From: UMGS1663 sp046964515
GTDB taxonomy: Bacteria > Bacillota > Clostridia > TANB77 > CAG-508
Assembly (NCBI GenBank): GCA_046964515.1
Contig: JBKUYM010000001.1
Location: 486,007-550,006 of the forward strand
Direction of reading: 5' to 3'
Length of the DNA stretch: 64,000 nt
Below are positions 45,291-53,574 of the stretch, in pieces. Within the stretch, counting starts at the first letter, position 1, and the number at the start of each line of letters is the position of its first letter. Under the pieces are notes generated by a model. It saw nothing but the letters and a program-made list of their open reading frames with translations. It made no database searches and was not told the origin of the DNA. Made by a program: the position numbers and the translations under genes.

Positions 45291-46544
45291 ATGCTAAGTT
45301 ATGTAATAGAAGGTGGCAAAAGGTTGGAAGGAGAAGTTACCATATCTGGTTCCAAGAATGCTTCTTTACCAATTATTGCAGCAAGTATATTAAATGGTTC
45401 TATCACAAAGTTATATAATGTACCCAATATTCATGATACACAGATAACTTTGAAGATTTTGAAGCTTTTAGGTTGCAAAATAAAGAAGAATGGTGGTAAA
45501 ATAGAAATCAATTCGAAATACATAAATAAAAAAGAGATACCAGAAGATATGATGAGACAAATGCGCTCTACGGTTATTATGGCAGGTGCGATTATTGGGA
45601 GATTTAAAGAAGCTACATTTTCTTATCCTGGAGGATGTGAAATTGGTGCAAGACCAATTGACTTGCATTTAAATGCTTTTAAAAAATTAGGGATAAATAT
45701 TGAGGAAAATGCTGGATTTATTAGATGTAAGTGTGATAAAATAATAGGAGCTAATATTGAATTAGATTTCCCAAGTGTAGGTGCTACAGAAAATATTATT
45801 TTAGCGACAGTTATGGCAGAAGGGATAACAACCATTCATAATGCGGCAATGGAGCCAGAAATAGAAGATTTAGCAAAATGCTTAAATAAAATGGGCGCTA
45901 AAATAGAAGGTGCTGGTACCAATTTTGTGAAAATAACAGGTGTTAACAAATTAAAAGAAGTCAGTTATAAAATTATGCCAGATCGTATTGAAACAGGAAC
46001 TTTTTTATGTGCTGCAGCCATTACTGGTGGAAAGATACAACTGCGAGAAGTTATACCAGCGCATATAACACCAATTGTTCATAAATTAGAAGAAGCAGGC
46101 TGTGTTATACAGGTGCAGGATAAGAAGATATCCATAGAAGCACCCAAAAAACTAAAAGCGATAGATATAAAGACGATGCCTTATCCAGGATTTCCAACAG
46201 ATATGCAATCGGTTTTAGGAGCTGTTTTAACAACGGCTAAAGGAACTTCTGTGATTATAGAAAATATATTTGAAAATCGTTATAAATATATGAATGAATT
46301 ACAAAGAATGGGCGCTAAAATACAAATTGAAGGAAAAATGGCAGTGATTAAAGGTGTTAGAAGATTAAGTGGCACTACTGTAAGTAGTACAGATTTAAGA
46401 GGAGGCGCTGCTTTAGTTTTAGCAGGATTAGGTGCTAAAGGAACGACGAGAGTAGAAAATATAGAATATATACAAAGAGGTTATGAAAATTTTGAGGAAA
46501 AACTAAGTAAATTAGGTGCTTCTATTTTCATAAAAAATACCTAA
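45291..46544 (+). CDS. murA: UDP-N-acetylglucosamine 1-carboxyvinyltransferase
   Basis: MurA transfers enolpyruvate to UDP-GlcNAc, the first step of peptidoglycan precursor synthesis. The 417-residue protein has GSKNASLPIIAASIL (Lys22 loop), the catalytic-loop region PGGCEIGARPIDLHL (Cys), RIETGTFLCAAAIT and the conserved PGFPTDMQ. The active-site cysteine is present, so fosfomycin sensitivity would be expected. ATG at 45291 is used with AAAGGGTG upstream. The gene heads the division cluster. Confidence 0.95.
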   Translation: MLSYVIEGGKRLEGEVTISGSKNASLPIIAASILNGSITKLYNVPNIHDTQITLKILKLLGCKIKKNGGKIEINSKYINKKEIPEDMMRQMRSTVIMAGAIIGRFKEATFSYPGGCEIGARPIDLHLNAFKKLGINIEENAGFIRCKCDKIIGANIELDFPSVGATENIILATVMAEGITTIHNAAMEPEIEDLAKCLNKMGAKIEGAGTNFVKITGVNKLKEVSYKIMPDRIETGTFLCAAAITGGKIQLREVIPAHITPIVHKLEEAGCVIQVQDKKISIEAPKKLKAIDIKTMPYPGFPTDMQSVLGAVLTTAKGTSVIIENIFENRYKYMNELQRMGAKIQIEGKMAVIKGVRRLSGTTVSSTDLRGGAALVLAGLGAKGTTRVENIEYIQRGYENFEEKLSKLGASIFIKNT

Positions 46545-46563
46545 AGAAGAAGGTGAAAAAATA

Positions 46564-47647
46564 ATGGCGAAAAGGGCAAAAGAGAAAGAAGAGGACTTGT
46601 TTCCTTTTAAAGAACAAGGCAAACATAGTCAAAGTAAAACAAAAAGAAAACCGAATGAGAAGCGGGAAAAAAGTAGCTATGCAGAATTCTAAGAAGAAAA
46701 AGGAAGCTATGCAAACAAAATCAAAAGAAAATAAATTTAATTTTGACCAAGAAATCGTAATAGGGGTTACTAAAATTCCAGAGCAAGAAAAACAAAAGAA
46801 GAAAGACAATTCTATTGTAGATAAAAACAAGAAGAAGCATAAAACCAGTTCAAAAAAACTTTCTAAAAGGCAAAAACCAAAATCGGAAAAAGAGATAGCT
46901 AGGATAGCACAAAAGAAAAAGAAAATTCGTAAATGGATGGTACGTATCACTTTATTTGTTCTATTGTTAGTTGCTGTAGTGAGTATTATGCTTTCGCCAT
47001 TATTTAATATTCAAGAAATTACAGTAGAGGGAAATGAAAAAATTGGTACAAATGAAATTATCACTTTAGCAGATATAATGATAGGAGAAAATACTTTTAA
47101 AGTTTCTTCTAAAAAAACAAAAGAGCAAATCAAAGAAAATGCATATATTGAAAAAGTGGAAATAAAACGACAATTACCTTCTGGTATTAAAATAATAGTA
47201 ACAGAAAGAAAACCAAGTTTTATGTTAGAATATGAGAATCGTTATATCTATATAAATAACCAAGGCTATTTATTAGAAATAAATGGTGAAGCTTTAGAAG
47301 TACCAATTATCCAAGGAACGCAGACTACATCAGAAGATTTACAAATAGGAAATCGTTTATGTATAGAAGATTTAGAGAAAATGACAACAGTATTAAAAAT
47401 AATGGAGGCTGCTAATAGTAATGGCATAGGGACGCTGATTACCAGAATTGGCATAGAAGATAGTCAAGACTATAAAATTGTATTAAGTAGTAAACAAAAA
47501 ACAGCCTATTTAGGAGATAGTTCTAATTTAAGTACAAAAATGTTAAATGTAAAAGCCATTATAGAAAGAGAAGAAGGTGTTCCAGGAGAAATTTTTGTAA
47601 ATAGGGATTTAAATAAGAATTATCCTATGTTTAGACAAACTGTATAA
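46564..47647 (+). CDS. ftsQ: FtsQ/DivIB division protein, joined by a +1 frameshift at CGG
   Basis: The protein has a long basic cytoplasmic N-terminus, one membrane helix (MVRITLFVLLLVAVVSIML), a POTRA domain (FNIQEITVEGNEKIG...KVEIKRQLPSGIKIIVTERKP) and a beta domain. It belongs to the FtsQ/FtsL/FtsB complex. Translation from ATG 46564 (GAAGGTG upstream, 19 nt after murA) yields 33 basic residues and then CGG at 46663; skipping the C leads into the remaining frame, 360 residues in total. Alternatively the ATG at 46655 would give a shorter protein without any shift, but it lacks a ribosome site. The frame change is therefore less certain here than in the others. Confidence 0.85.
46663..46665 (+). 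other. CGG +1 frameshift site in ftsQ
   Basis: The zero frame reads GAG AAG CGG GAA AAA and stops after nine more codons. Skipping the C gives GAG AAG GGG AAA AAA GTA, joining two lysine-rich stretches of the cytoplasmic tail. Confidence 0.6.
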
Positions 47648-47662
47648 AGGAGGAAAAAGGGC

Positions 47663-48391
47663 GTGAAAAAAAATCAAGTAGCGATTACTTTAGGATTGGT
47701 ATGTATTGTACTAACGATTGCAATTGTTGTGCAGATGAATACCATAAAAGGGACAAGCTCTACCGTAGCACAAACCTTAACAGAAGATGGGTTAAGAGAT
47801 GAAGTGTTAAGGGCAAAAGAAAAGTATGATAATACATTCAAAGAATTAGAAAATGCGGAAAAGCAATTAGCTAAAATAAGAGAAAAGGCTACACAAAATG
47901 ATAATACGGCAGAGGAAAAAGCAGAACAAATTAAGAAAAATAATCATTTATTAGGATTAACAAATGTAGAAGGCGAAGGAATAGAAATCACTTTAAAAGA
48001 TGACCCAAATGCTACTAGAGAATCCATTAGTATACTAGATGATATTTCTAATCATTTAGTACATGATTCTGATTTAAGAATGATTGTAAATGAATTAAAA
48101 AATGCAGGAGCAGAAGCCATTTCTATAAATGGACAAAGAATCGTAAGTACTACAGGGATTATGTGTATAGGAAATGTGATTAAAGTAAATGATGAAAAGG
48201 TAGGTTCGCCTTTTGTGATTAAAGCAATTGGATTTCCAGAAATGTTAACGACGGCATTAGATAGACCAGGTGGTTTTCTAGAACAATTAAATTTAGATGG
48301 AATTGTAACATCTATCAAGAAATCAACTCATGTACAAGTACCAAAATATACAGGTGTTATTTCTTCAAAATATATGAGAACACAGAAATAG
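47663..48391 (+). CDS. ylxW: YlxW-type DUF881 division-cluster protein
   Basis: The 242-residue protein has an N-terminal membrane helix (VAITLGLVCIVLTIAIVVQM), a coiled coil (residues about 45-85) and the DUF881 domain (GLTNVEGEGIEITLKDD, ELKNAGAEAISINGQRI, YVIKAIGFPE-type end). The function is unknown, but the gene is fixed between divIB and ftsA in Firmicutes and the domain is outside the membrane. GTG start with AAAGGAGG. The next gene is a paralogue. Confidence 0.85.
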   Translation: MKKNQVAITLGLVCIVLTIAIVVQMNTIKGTSSTVAQTLTEDGLRDEVLRAKEKYDNTFKELENAEKQLAKIREKATQNDNTAEEKAEQIKKNNHLLGLTNVEGEGIEITLKDDPNATRESISILDDISNHLVHDSDLRMIVNELKNAGAEAISINGQRIVSTTGIMCIGNVIKVNDEKVGSPFVIKAIGFPEMLTTALDRPGGFLEQLNLDGIVTSIKKSTHVQVPKYTGVISSKYMRTQK

Positions 48392-48403
48392 AGGTGAGAA
48401 GTA

Positions 48404-49111
48404 ATGAAAAAAGAAAAGATAGCTATGTACATAGTTATTAGCATCATGGCAATGATTTTAGCAGCGGTTATGTTTGCTCAATTTAAAACAGTAGAAGAGA
48501 CAGATATTACAGGTATTGAAACAGCAAGGGAAGCAGAATTAAGAACAATGCTTTCTAGTTGGAAAACCAAACAAGAAGAATTAGAAGTAAAATTAGGAGA
48601 TACCCAAAATAAGATTCAGGATTATAATACAAAGGTAGAATCTAATCAAGAATCTTCAGAATTAATAGAAGAAGAGTTGGCACAAACGAATTTATTAACA
48701 GGACAAACAAATGTAGAAGGGGAAGGCGTTATCATCACGCTACGAGACAATGAGGAAAAATCTATAGAGGCCAATGATTTACTAAATTTAGTGAATGAAT
48801 TAAGGTTGGCAGGAGCAGAAGCGATTTCTATAAATGATAAACGTGTTTTAACGATGACAGAAATTGTAGATGTGGGAACCATCTTGGTTAATGAAGAAAG
48901 AGTTACTTCTCCCTATGTTGTAAAAGCCATAGGAGACCAAAAATATTTGGTAAGTGCTTTGAGTTTGAAAAATAGTGGATTTGTGGATACCTATCAAAAT
49001 AGTGGAAAAAGTGTAGAACTCGCTAAAGATAATAATATTATGATTACAGCTTATAATAGTAAAAAAGATCAAATGCAATTTAAATATGCAAAGGAGGTAG
49101 AAGAAGAATGA
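48404..49111 (+). CDS. ylxX: YlxX-type DUF881 division-cluster protein
   Basis: A 235-residue second DUF881 protein with a membrane helix (IAMYIVISIMAMILAAVMF), coiled coil and GQTNVEGEGVIITLRDN, ELRLAGAEAISINDKRV and SPYVVKAIGD. It begins 12 nt after the first and overlaps sbp by 4 nt. The pair presumably arose by duplication and may form a complex. Function unknown. Confidence 0.85.
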   Translation: MKKEKIAMYIVISIMAMILAAVMFAQFKTVEETDITGIETAREAELRTMLSSWKTKQEELEVKLGDTQNKIQDYNTKVESNQESSELIEEELAQTNLLTGQTNVEGEGVIITLRDNEEKSIEANDLLNLVNELRLAGAEAISINDKRVLTMTEIVDVGTILVNEERVTSPYVVKAIGDQKYLVSALSLKNSGFVDTYQNSGKSVELAKDNNIMITAYNSKKDQMQFKYAKEVEEE

Positions 49112-49518
49112 TTTTTATAGCAATTCTAATAGGGTGTGTGGTAGGTGCTTTAATCGGTGTCAATATTCCTACGATTCCTTATACTTATTCTGGTTATTTA
49201 GCCATTGCCATTATTGCTGCTTTGGATTCTGTTTTTGGAGCTATTACTTCTACTTTAAATAAAAATTTTAATATGAAGATTTTTATTTCAGGTTTTTTTG
49301 TGAATGCTATTTTAGCAATGGCACTAACTTATTTGGGTCAAAAATTAAACGTAGATATCTATTTAGCAGCAGTAGTCGTATTTGTATGGAGAATGTTTAA
49401 TAATTTAGGAACTATTCGTAGATATTATGTGGATAAATTTTCTGGAAGAAATATTATTGCAAAAGCAGAAGCAACCATAAAACGAGCTAATCAAGAAAAT
49501 AAAAAAGAAGTAAAATAG
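49108..49518 (+). CDS. sbp: Small basic membrane protein Sbp (DUF1290)
   Basis: The 136-residue protein is mostly hydrophobic with four or so helices and a Lys/Arg-rich end. It matches the small basic protein family (DUF1290): GVNIPTIPYTYSGYLAIAIIAALDSVFGA and FVWRMFNNLGTIRRYYVDKF. The gene sits between ylxX and ftsA in Bacillus as here. Its function is unknown, though the conserved order suggests a division role. Confidence 0.88.
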   Translation: MIFIAILIGCVVGALIGVNIPTIPYTYSGYLAIAIIAALDSVFGAITSTLNKNFNMKIFISGFFVNAILAMALTYLGQKLNVDIYLAAVVVFVWRMFNNLGTIRRYYVDKFSGRNIIAKAEATIKRANQENKKEVK

Positions 49519-49620
49519 TAGCTAGTAAGGGAAAGGAATTATAAGCAAAGGAAAAATAAAAAATTAAAAAAGACAATAGAAAAAAGAGAGTATTTATTGC
49601 AATATTACAAAAGAAAACAT

Positions 49621-49662
49621 TATTACAAACATATTACGAAAATATTACAAAAATATAACAAA
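49621..49662 (+). repeat. 11-bp phased TATTAC repeats upstream of ftsA
   Basis: TATTAC or TATAAC cores start at 49621, 49632, 49643 and 49654, exactly 11 bp apart, each followed by A-rich sequence. A further TATTAC is at 49603. They lie just upstream of TTGACT (49668) and the ftsA start. The spacing puts all cores on nearly one face of the helix. Confidence 0.7.
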
Positions 49663-49737
49663 TTCTATTGACTTTTTTTGTGAAATATAATATTCTAAGT
49701 GAGAAACAAAATGATATAAAAATTGGAGGAGTTAGCT

Positions 49738-50967
49738 TTGGCTATAGGAGATATAATTGTAGGAATTGACATCGGTACTTCTAAGGTCAGCTTAGTGGTA
49801 GGAGAAGTCAATAATTTTAATCAAATTGAAATTATTTGCAACACAAGTCAAAAGTGTAACGGTATGAAAAAAACCAAAATCATTGATGAAGATGAAATAG
49901 CTTTAGCTATATCAAAAGTCATTGAAGAGGCAAATGTAGAAACAGAACTAAAAATCAATTCAGCCTATGTGACTGTTCCTGGAAAGTACGTTACCATTGT
50001 TCAAAATAGTATAGTAAAAGAAGCTAAAGATAAATATGCAGGCATTTCTGTAAAAGATGTTTCATCTGCTATTATGCAAGTGAAAGATGTAGAAATTCCA
50101 GATGGAAAAACGATAATAGATATTGTATCTGATAAATTTATATTGGAAGATGGAAAAGCAGTTAATGATCCAGTAGGAAATTTAAGTTCTAATTTTACTT
50201 TAAATGCACAAGTGATATTAGCAGATAGAGACTATGTAAAACAGCTAATGAATATCTTCCGTAAGGTTGGCATTGATATAGATGGATTGGTGCCTGTTAC
50301 CTTAGCAGAAAGAAATGTCATGTTAGATAGCAATGAATTAAATGATAATGTGATGTTGTTAGATATTGGTGCAGGTAATACGGATATTGGTGTATTTGAA
50401 GGAAACGGATTTATTTATACGAATACGATACCATTAGGAGGAGACAATATTACTTCCGATATTTCTTTAGTATTAAATATAGCAGAGGATGAGGCGGATA
50501 AATTAAAAAGACAATATGGACTAGCTATGAAATCTTTTATTGATAATGATAATGAAATTATTTTAAATACCTGTAAAGATGATACAAAATCAAAAGCAAT
50601 TAAAAGTTCAGAGTTAATTGAAATTATAGAAGCCAGAATAGAAGAAATCTTTTCTCTAATTAACAAAGATATTACGATGCAAGGTATAAAACAAAGAATT
50701 AATAATGTTGTTTTGACTGGGCAGGGGATTACCAATATTAATAAAAGCGATGTTGCAGGAAAGGTTATTTTGAATATACCAGTTAAGATTTCAACAGGAA
50801 GATTAATTAGTACCATTAGACCAGAATATAGGACAGCGTATTCCTTAGTTAGATATATTGCAGCAAGACCTTTTGCTAAAACAGTATCTAGTAGCATTGA
50901 TTCTAATTCACAAGAAAGCTTTTTTAAGTCTGTATGGGATAGAATCAAGGAATTTTTCTATAGCTAA
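49738..50967 (+). CDS. ftsA: Division protein FtsA
   Basis: FtsA is the actin-like ATPase that tethers FtsZ to the membrane. The 409-residue protein has IIVGIDIGTSKVSLVVGEV (phosphate 1), the SHS2 1C domain (VTVPGKYVTIVQN...DVSSAIMQVKDVEIP), MLLDIGAGNTDIGVFEG (phosphate 2) and VVLTGQGITNI (adenosine). The C-terminus ends in an amphipathic helix, FFKSVWDRIKEFF. Start TTG 49738 is chosen since TTGGAGGAG lies just upstream. Confidence 0.95.
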   Translation: MAIGDIIVGIDIGTSKVSLVVGEVNNFNQIEIICNTSQKCNGMKKTKIIDEDEIALAISKVIEEANVETELKINSAYVTVPGKYVTIVQNSIVKEAKDKYAGISVKDVSSAIMQVKDVEIPDGKTIIDIVSDKFILEDGKAVNDPVGNLSSNFTLNAQVILADRDYVKQLMNIFRKVGIDIDGLVPVTLAERNVMLDSNELNDNVMLLDIGAGNTDIGVFEGNGFIYTNTIPLGGDNITSDISLVLNIAEDEADKLKRQYGLAMKSFIDNDNEIILNTCKDDTKSKAIKSSELIEIIEARIEEIFSLINKDITMQGIKQRINNVVLTGQGITNINKSDVAGKVILNIPVKISTGRLISTIRPEYRTAYSLVRYIAARPFAKTVSSSIDSNSQESFFKSVWDRIKEFFYS

Positions 50968-51064
50968 GAAATGGTTGGGAAATATAACTTAAGTTTTTAA
51001 TTTTAAAAATAAATTTAAAAGGAAAGAAGAATGAATCTTCTAAATAAAAAGGAGGAAAAACAGT

Positions 51065-52180
51065 ATGTTAGTAGATGGCGCAGATGAAAACATCATGTTA
51101 GATGGAACCGCTACCATAAAGGTAATTGGTGTAGGAGGTGCTGGAAATAACGCCGTAAATAGAATGGTGGATTCTGGGATTAAAGGTGTAGAATTTATTG
51201 CTGTTAATACGGATAGACAAGCATTATTATTATCTAAGGCAGCTTCCAAAATACAAATTGGAGAAAAAATTACAAGAGGTTTAGGTGCAGGAGCAAATCC
51301 TGATATTGGAGCGCAAGCAGCAGAAGAAAGTAAATCTGAAATAGCAGAAGCTTTACGCGGTGCAGATATGGTATTCGTTACTGCTGGTATGGGCGGAGGA
51401 ACAGGTACTGGTGCAGCACCTATTGTAGCCGCTTGTGCAAAAGAAATGGGAATTTTGACCATTGGTGTTGTAACAAAACCATTCACCTTTGAAGGAAAAA
51501 AACGTTTATCACAAGCAGATAGAGGCGTAGAAAGTTTAAAAGGAAAAGTAGATACTTTAGTAGTGATACCAAATGATAAATTATTACAAATTATTGATAG
51601 AAAAACTTCTATCGTAGAAGCTTTCAAAATGGCAGATGATGTATTAAGACAAGGTGTGCAAGGTATCTCTGATTTAATTGCTATTCCAGGACTTGTAAAC
51701 TTAGACTTTGCAGATGTTAAAACCATTATGCTAAATACAGGAATGGCACATATGGGTATTGGTAGAGCATCAGGAGAAAACAGAGCAGAAGATGCAGCAA
51801 AACAGGCTGTACAAAGTCCATTACTTGAAACATCTATCGAAGGTGCAAGAGGCGTTATTATTAACATCACTGGTGGACCAAACTTAGGATTACACGAAGT
51901 GAATACAGCAGCAGAATTAGTACAAAGAAGTGTAGATCCAGAAGCAAATATTATCTTTGGTGCAGTTATTGATGAGAGCTTAGATGAAGATATCGTGATT
52001 ACTGTTATTGCAACTGGTTTTGAAAAGACATCTGAAACAACAGCTAATAGTGTAAGTAGTATTGTAGATAAAGCATGGGGAGAAAAAATTAATTCTATTC
52101 CAGCTCCAGTAGATAACTCTAATTCTTCTAATGATTTAGATATACCATCTTTTTTAAGAAAAAATAAAGGTATGAAATAA
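51065..52180 (+). CDS. ftsZ: Division protein FtsZ
   Basis: The tubulin-like GTPase that forms the division ring. The 371 residues include GVGGAGNNAVNRM, the tubulin signature GMGGGTGTGAAP, VVTKPFTFEGKKR, and the T7 loop region GLVNLDFADVKT. The C-terminal peptide DLDIPSFLRKNKG binds FtsA. AAAAGGAGG precedes the ATG. Confidence 0.98.
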   Translation: MLVDGADENIMLDGTATIKVIGVGGAGNNAVNRMVDSGIKGVEFIAVNTDRQALLLSKAASKIQIGEKITRGLGAGANPDIGAQAAEESKSEIAEALRGADMVFVTAGMGGGTGTGAAPIVAACAKEMGILTIGVVTKPFTFEGKKRLSQADRGVESLKGKVDTLVVIPNDKLLQIIDRKTSIVEAFKMADDVLRQGVQGISDLIAIPGLVNLDFADVKTIMLNTGMAHMGIGRASGENRAEDAAKQAVQSPLLETSIEGARGVIINITGGPNLGLHEVNTAAELVQRSVDPEANIIFGAVIDESLDEDIVITVIATGFEKTSETTANSVSSIVDKAWGEKINSIPAPVDNSNSSNDLDIPSFLRKNKGMK

Positions 52181-52214
52181 TTAATAAACAGATTTAAAAT
52201 AATAATTGTTAAAT

Positions 52215-52246
52215 AAAGCAGGAGATATTAAATATCTCCTGCTTTT
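52215..52246. terminator. Bidirectional terminator after ftsZ
   Basis: AAAGCAGGAGATAT and ATATCTCCTGCTTT form a 14-bp stem, flanked by A and T tracts. Confidence 0.9.
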
Positions 52247-52263
52247 ACATAGAAGTATCAAAT

Positions 52264-53158
52264 TTAAGATTTAGAAAGTAAAGAAGCAATTTTTTCTATT
52301 TCTGTAATTGACAATCCTGTTACTTTGGCGATAAATGAAAAATCCATTTTTTCTGAAAGTAGTTTTTTAGTCATGTTTATTTTTTCTTCTTTGATGCCTT
52401 CTTGAAGACCTTGCTTTAAACCTTCTTCTCTTCCTATTTCTTCAGCACGTCTCTTAATAGCCTTTTCATCTAGGATGGCTTTTTGTCTTAATTCTGCTAC
52501 TCTTCTTAATTCTTCATCTGCACTTAATTCTTTTAATTTTCCCATTGCTTGACCAATTGCTTTATTTTCTTCCATGATTTTTGTTACCTCCTCATCATTA
52601 GGGTTACTCAAAAACAACATCCATTGTGCAATCCTATTTTTAGGTTCATTTTGGATTTGCTTAATGGCTTTGGGTATCTCTATTATATGAAGTTCTAGTT
52701 TATCTGTCAATTTTAATTTATCGGTTTTTTCTTCGATTTCCCACTGTGTATGTAATTTTTCTAAGCCGTTTGAGTTCTTTTAGTTCATAATCTAAAATAG
52801 CAATACAAATTGTTTTGGGAAGTTTATGATAATCTTCACCGGTAGATAATTCGGAAGCATATATTTTACTCCAATAAAATAAAATTCTTTCAATGGTATT
52901 GGCTTTATCGAATAATTGAATTTCAATATTACAAAGAACGCCAGTATTTAATACAGCTTTTAAATCTAGAATACCTAATTTTTCTTGGGGAAACTTTTGT
53001 AATAAATAGCGTTCTTGGTTTAAGTCAATTTCTTTAATTTCTTCTTTGGTAATATCAGAAATAATCGCTTTCGTAATCGCTTCATTACCTTTACGAAAAA
53101 GTGCATGAAAGACAACATCTGTCTTTGGTATTAATAACTTTTGATTTTCCATAGACAA
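52264..53158 (-). CDS. rpn: Rpn-family PD-(D/E)XK nuclease/transposase-like protein, joined by a +1 frameshift at CGG
   Basis: The first part (from ATG 53158) has the Rpn/PD-(D/E)XK nuclease core: PKTDVVFHALF, RYLLQKFPQEKLGILDLKA and LCNIEIQLFDK (Asp and Glu-x-Gln catalytic residues), YWSKIYASEL. The zero frame reaches CGG (minus strand, 52768-52766) and stops 16 codons on. Skipping the C joins the frame GLEKLHTQWEIEEKTDKLKL and runs to 52264, giving 297 residues as in the family. The second part has the usual charged helix and GLKQGLQEGIKEEK. Such proteins promote recombination. The gene is inserted between ftsZ and spoIIGA, on the opposite strand. Confidence 0.86.
52766..52768 (-). other. 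CGG +1 frameshift site in rpn
   Basis: On the minus strand the zero frame reads CTC AAA CGG CTT AGA. Skipping the C gives CTC AAA GGC TTA GAA AAA TTA, opening the long second frame. Confidence 0.75.
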
Positions 53159-53517
53159 TCATTCCCTTCTTATAAGATAGACATAAAAGATAAAAGGCAT
53201 CCCTCCTTAAAAACTATAATAATGAATTTGGAAAATTTATGGTTTAGAATCAAACCATAAGTGATAGAAATAAAATATTGGAAATAGAAGAAAAATCTTC
53301 ATTATTTATTAAAACATGAAAAGCGTGTAATAACAAGTTTTTTTCATCGTAAAATTTCGACAGAAATTTTATACGTTTTTAAATCATAGAATGAAAAGAA
53401 GAATAGGAAAAAATATGTTGAATATGCTTATAAATCTATCGATGAAAAGAAAAAACGTCAAATAAAAAAAGAAATCATCTAATATTGTAGATTATTTCTT
53501 TTTTTCGCGCCTAAGAA
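53159..53517. other. Intergenic region with two hairpins and a Spo0A-like box
   Basis: CGTAAAATTTC (53348-53358) pairs with GAAATTTTATACG (53363-53375), and its loop contains TTCGACA (53356-53362), a perfect 0A-box core. GAAATCATCTA (53471-53481) pairs with TAGATTATTTC (53488-53498), followed by seven T, a good terminator. What this terminator serves is not clear, since no gene lies upstream on the plus strand; a small RNA of about 100-150 nt is possible. Confidence 0.5.
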
Positions 53518-53550
53518 TTGACACAAAAATAGTAAGACTAGTTGTAAAAT
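53518..53550 (+). promoter_or_regulatory. spoIIG promoter with wide spacer
   Basis: TTGACA (53518-53523) and TAAAAT (53545-53550) are separated by 21 nt. The spoIIG promoter of Bacillus subtilis has a similarly wide (22-nt) spacer and needs phosphorylated Spo0A. The match in architecture supports Spo0A control here. Confidence 0.6.
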
Positions 53551-53574
53551 AAGAAGCACATTCGAGGTGAGAAA

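Noticed and set aside
967..53158. Reading the six broken genes as pseudogenes
   Set aside because: Rejected as main view because both halves of each gene are intact and well conserved, several are essential or core genes, and all breaks share the same CGG and the same phase. A sequencing artefact remains possible and is stated as the rival.
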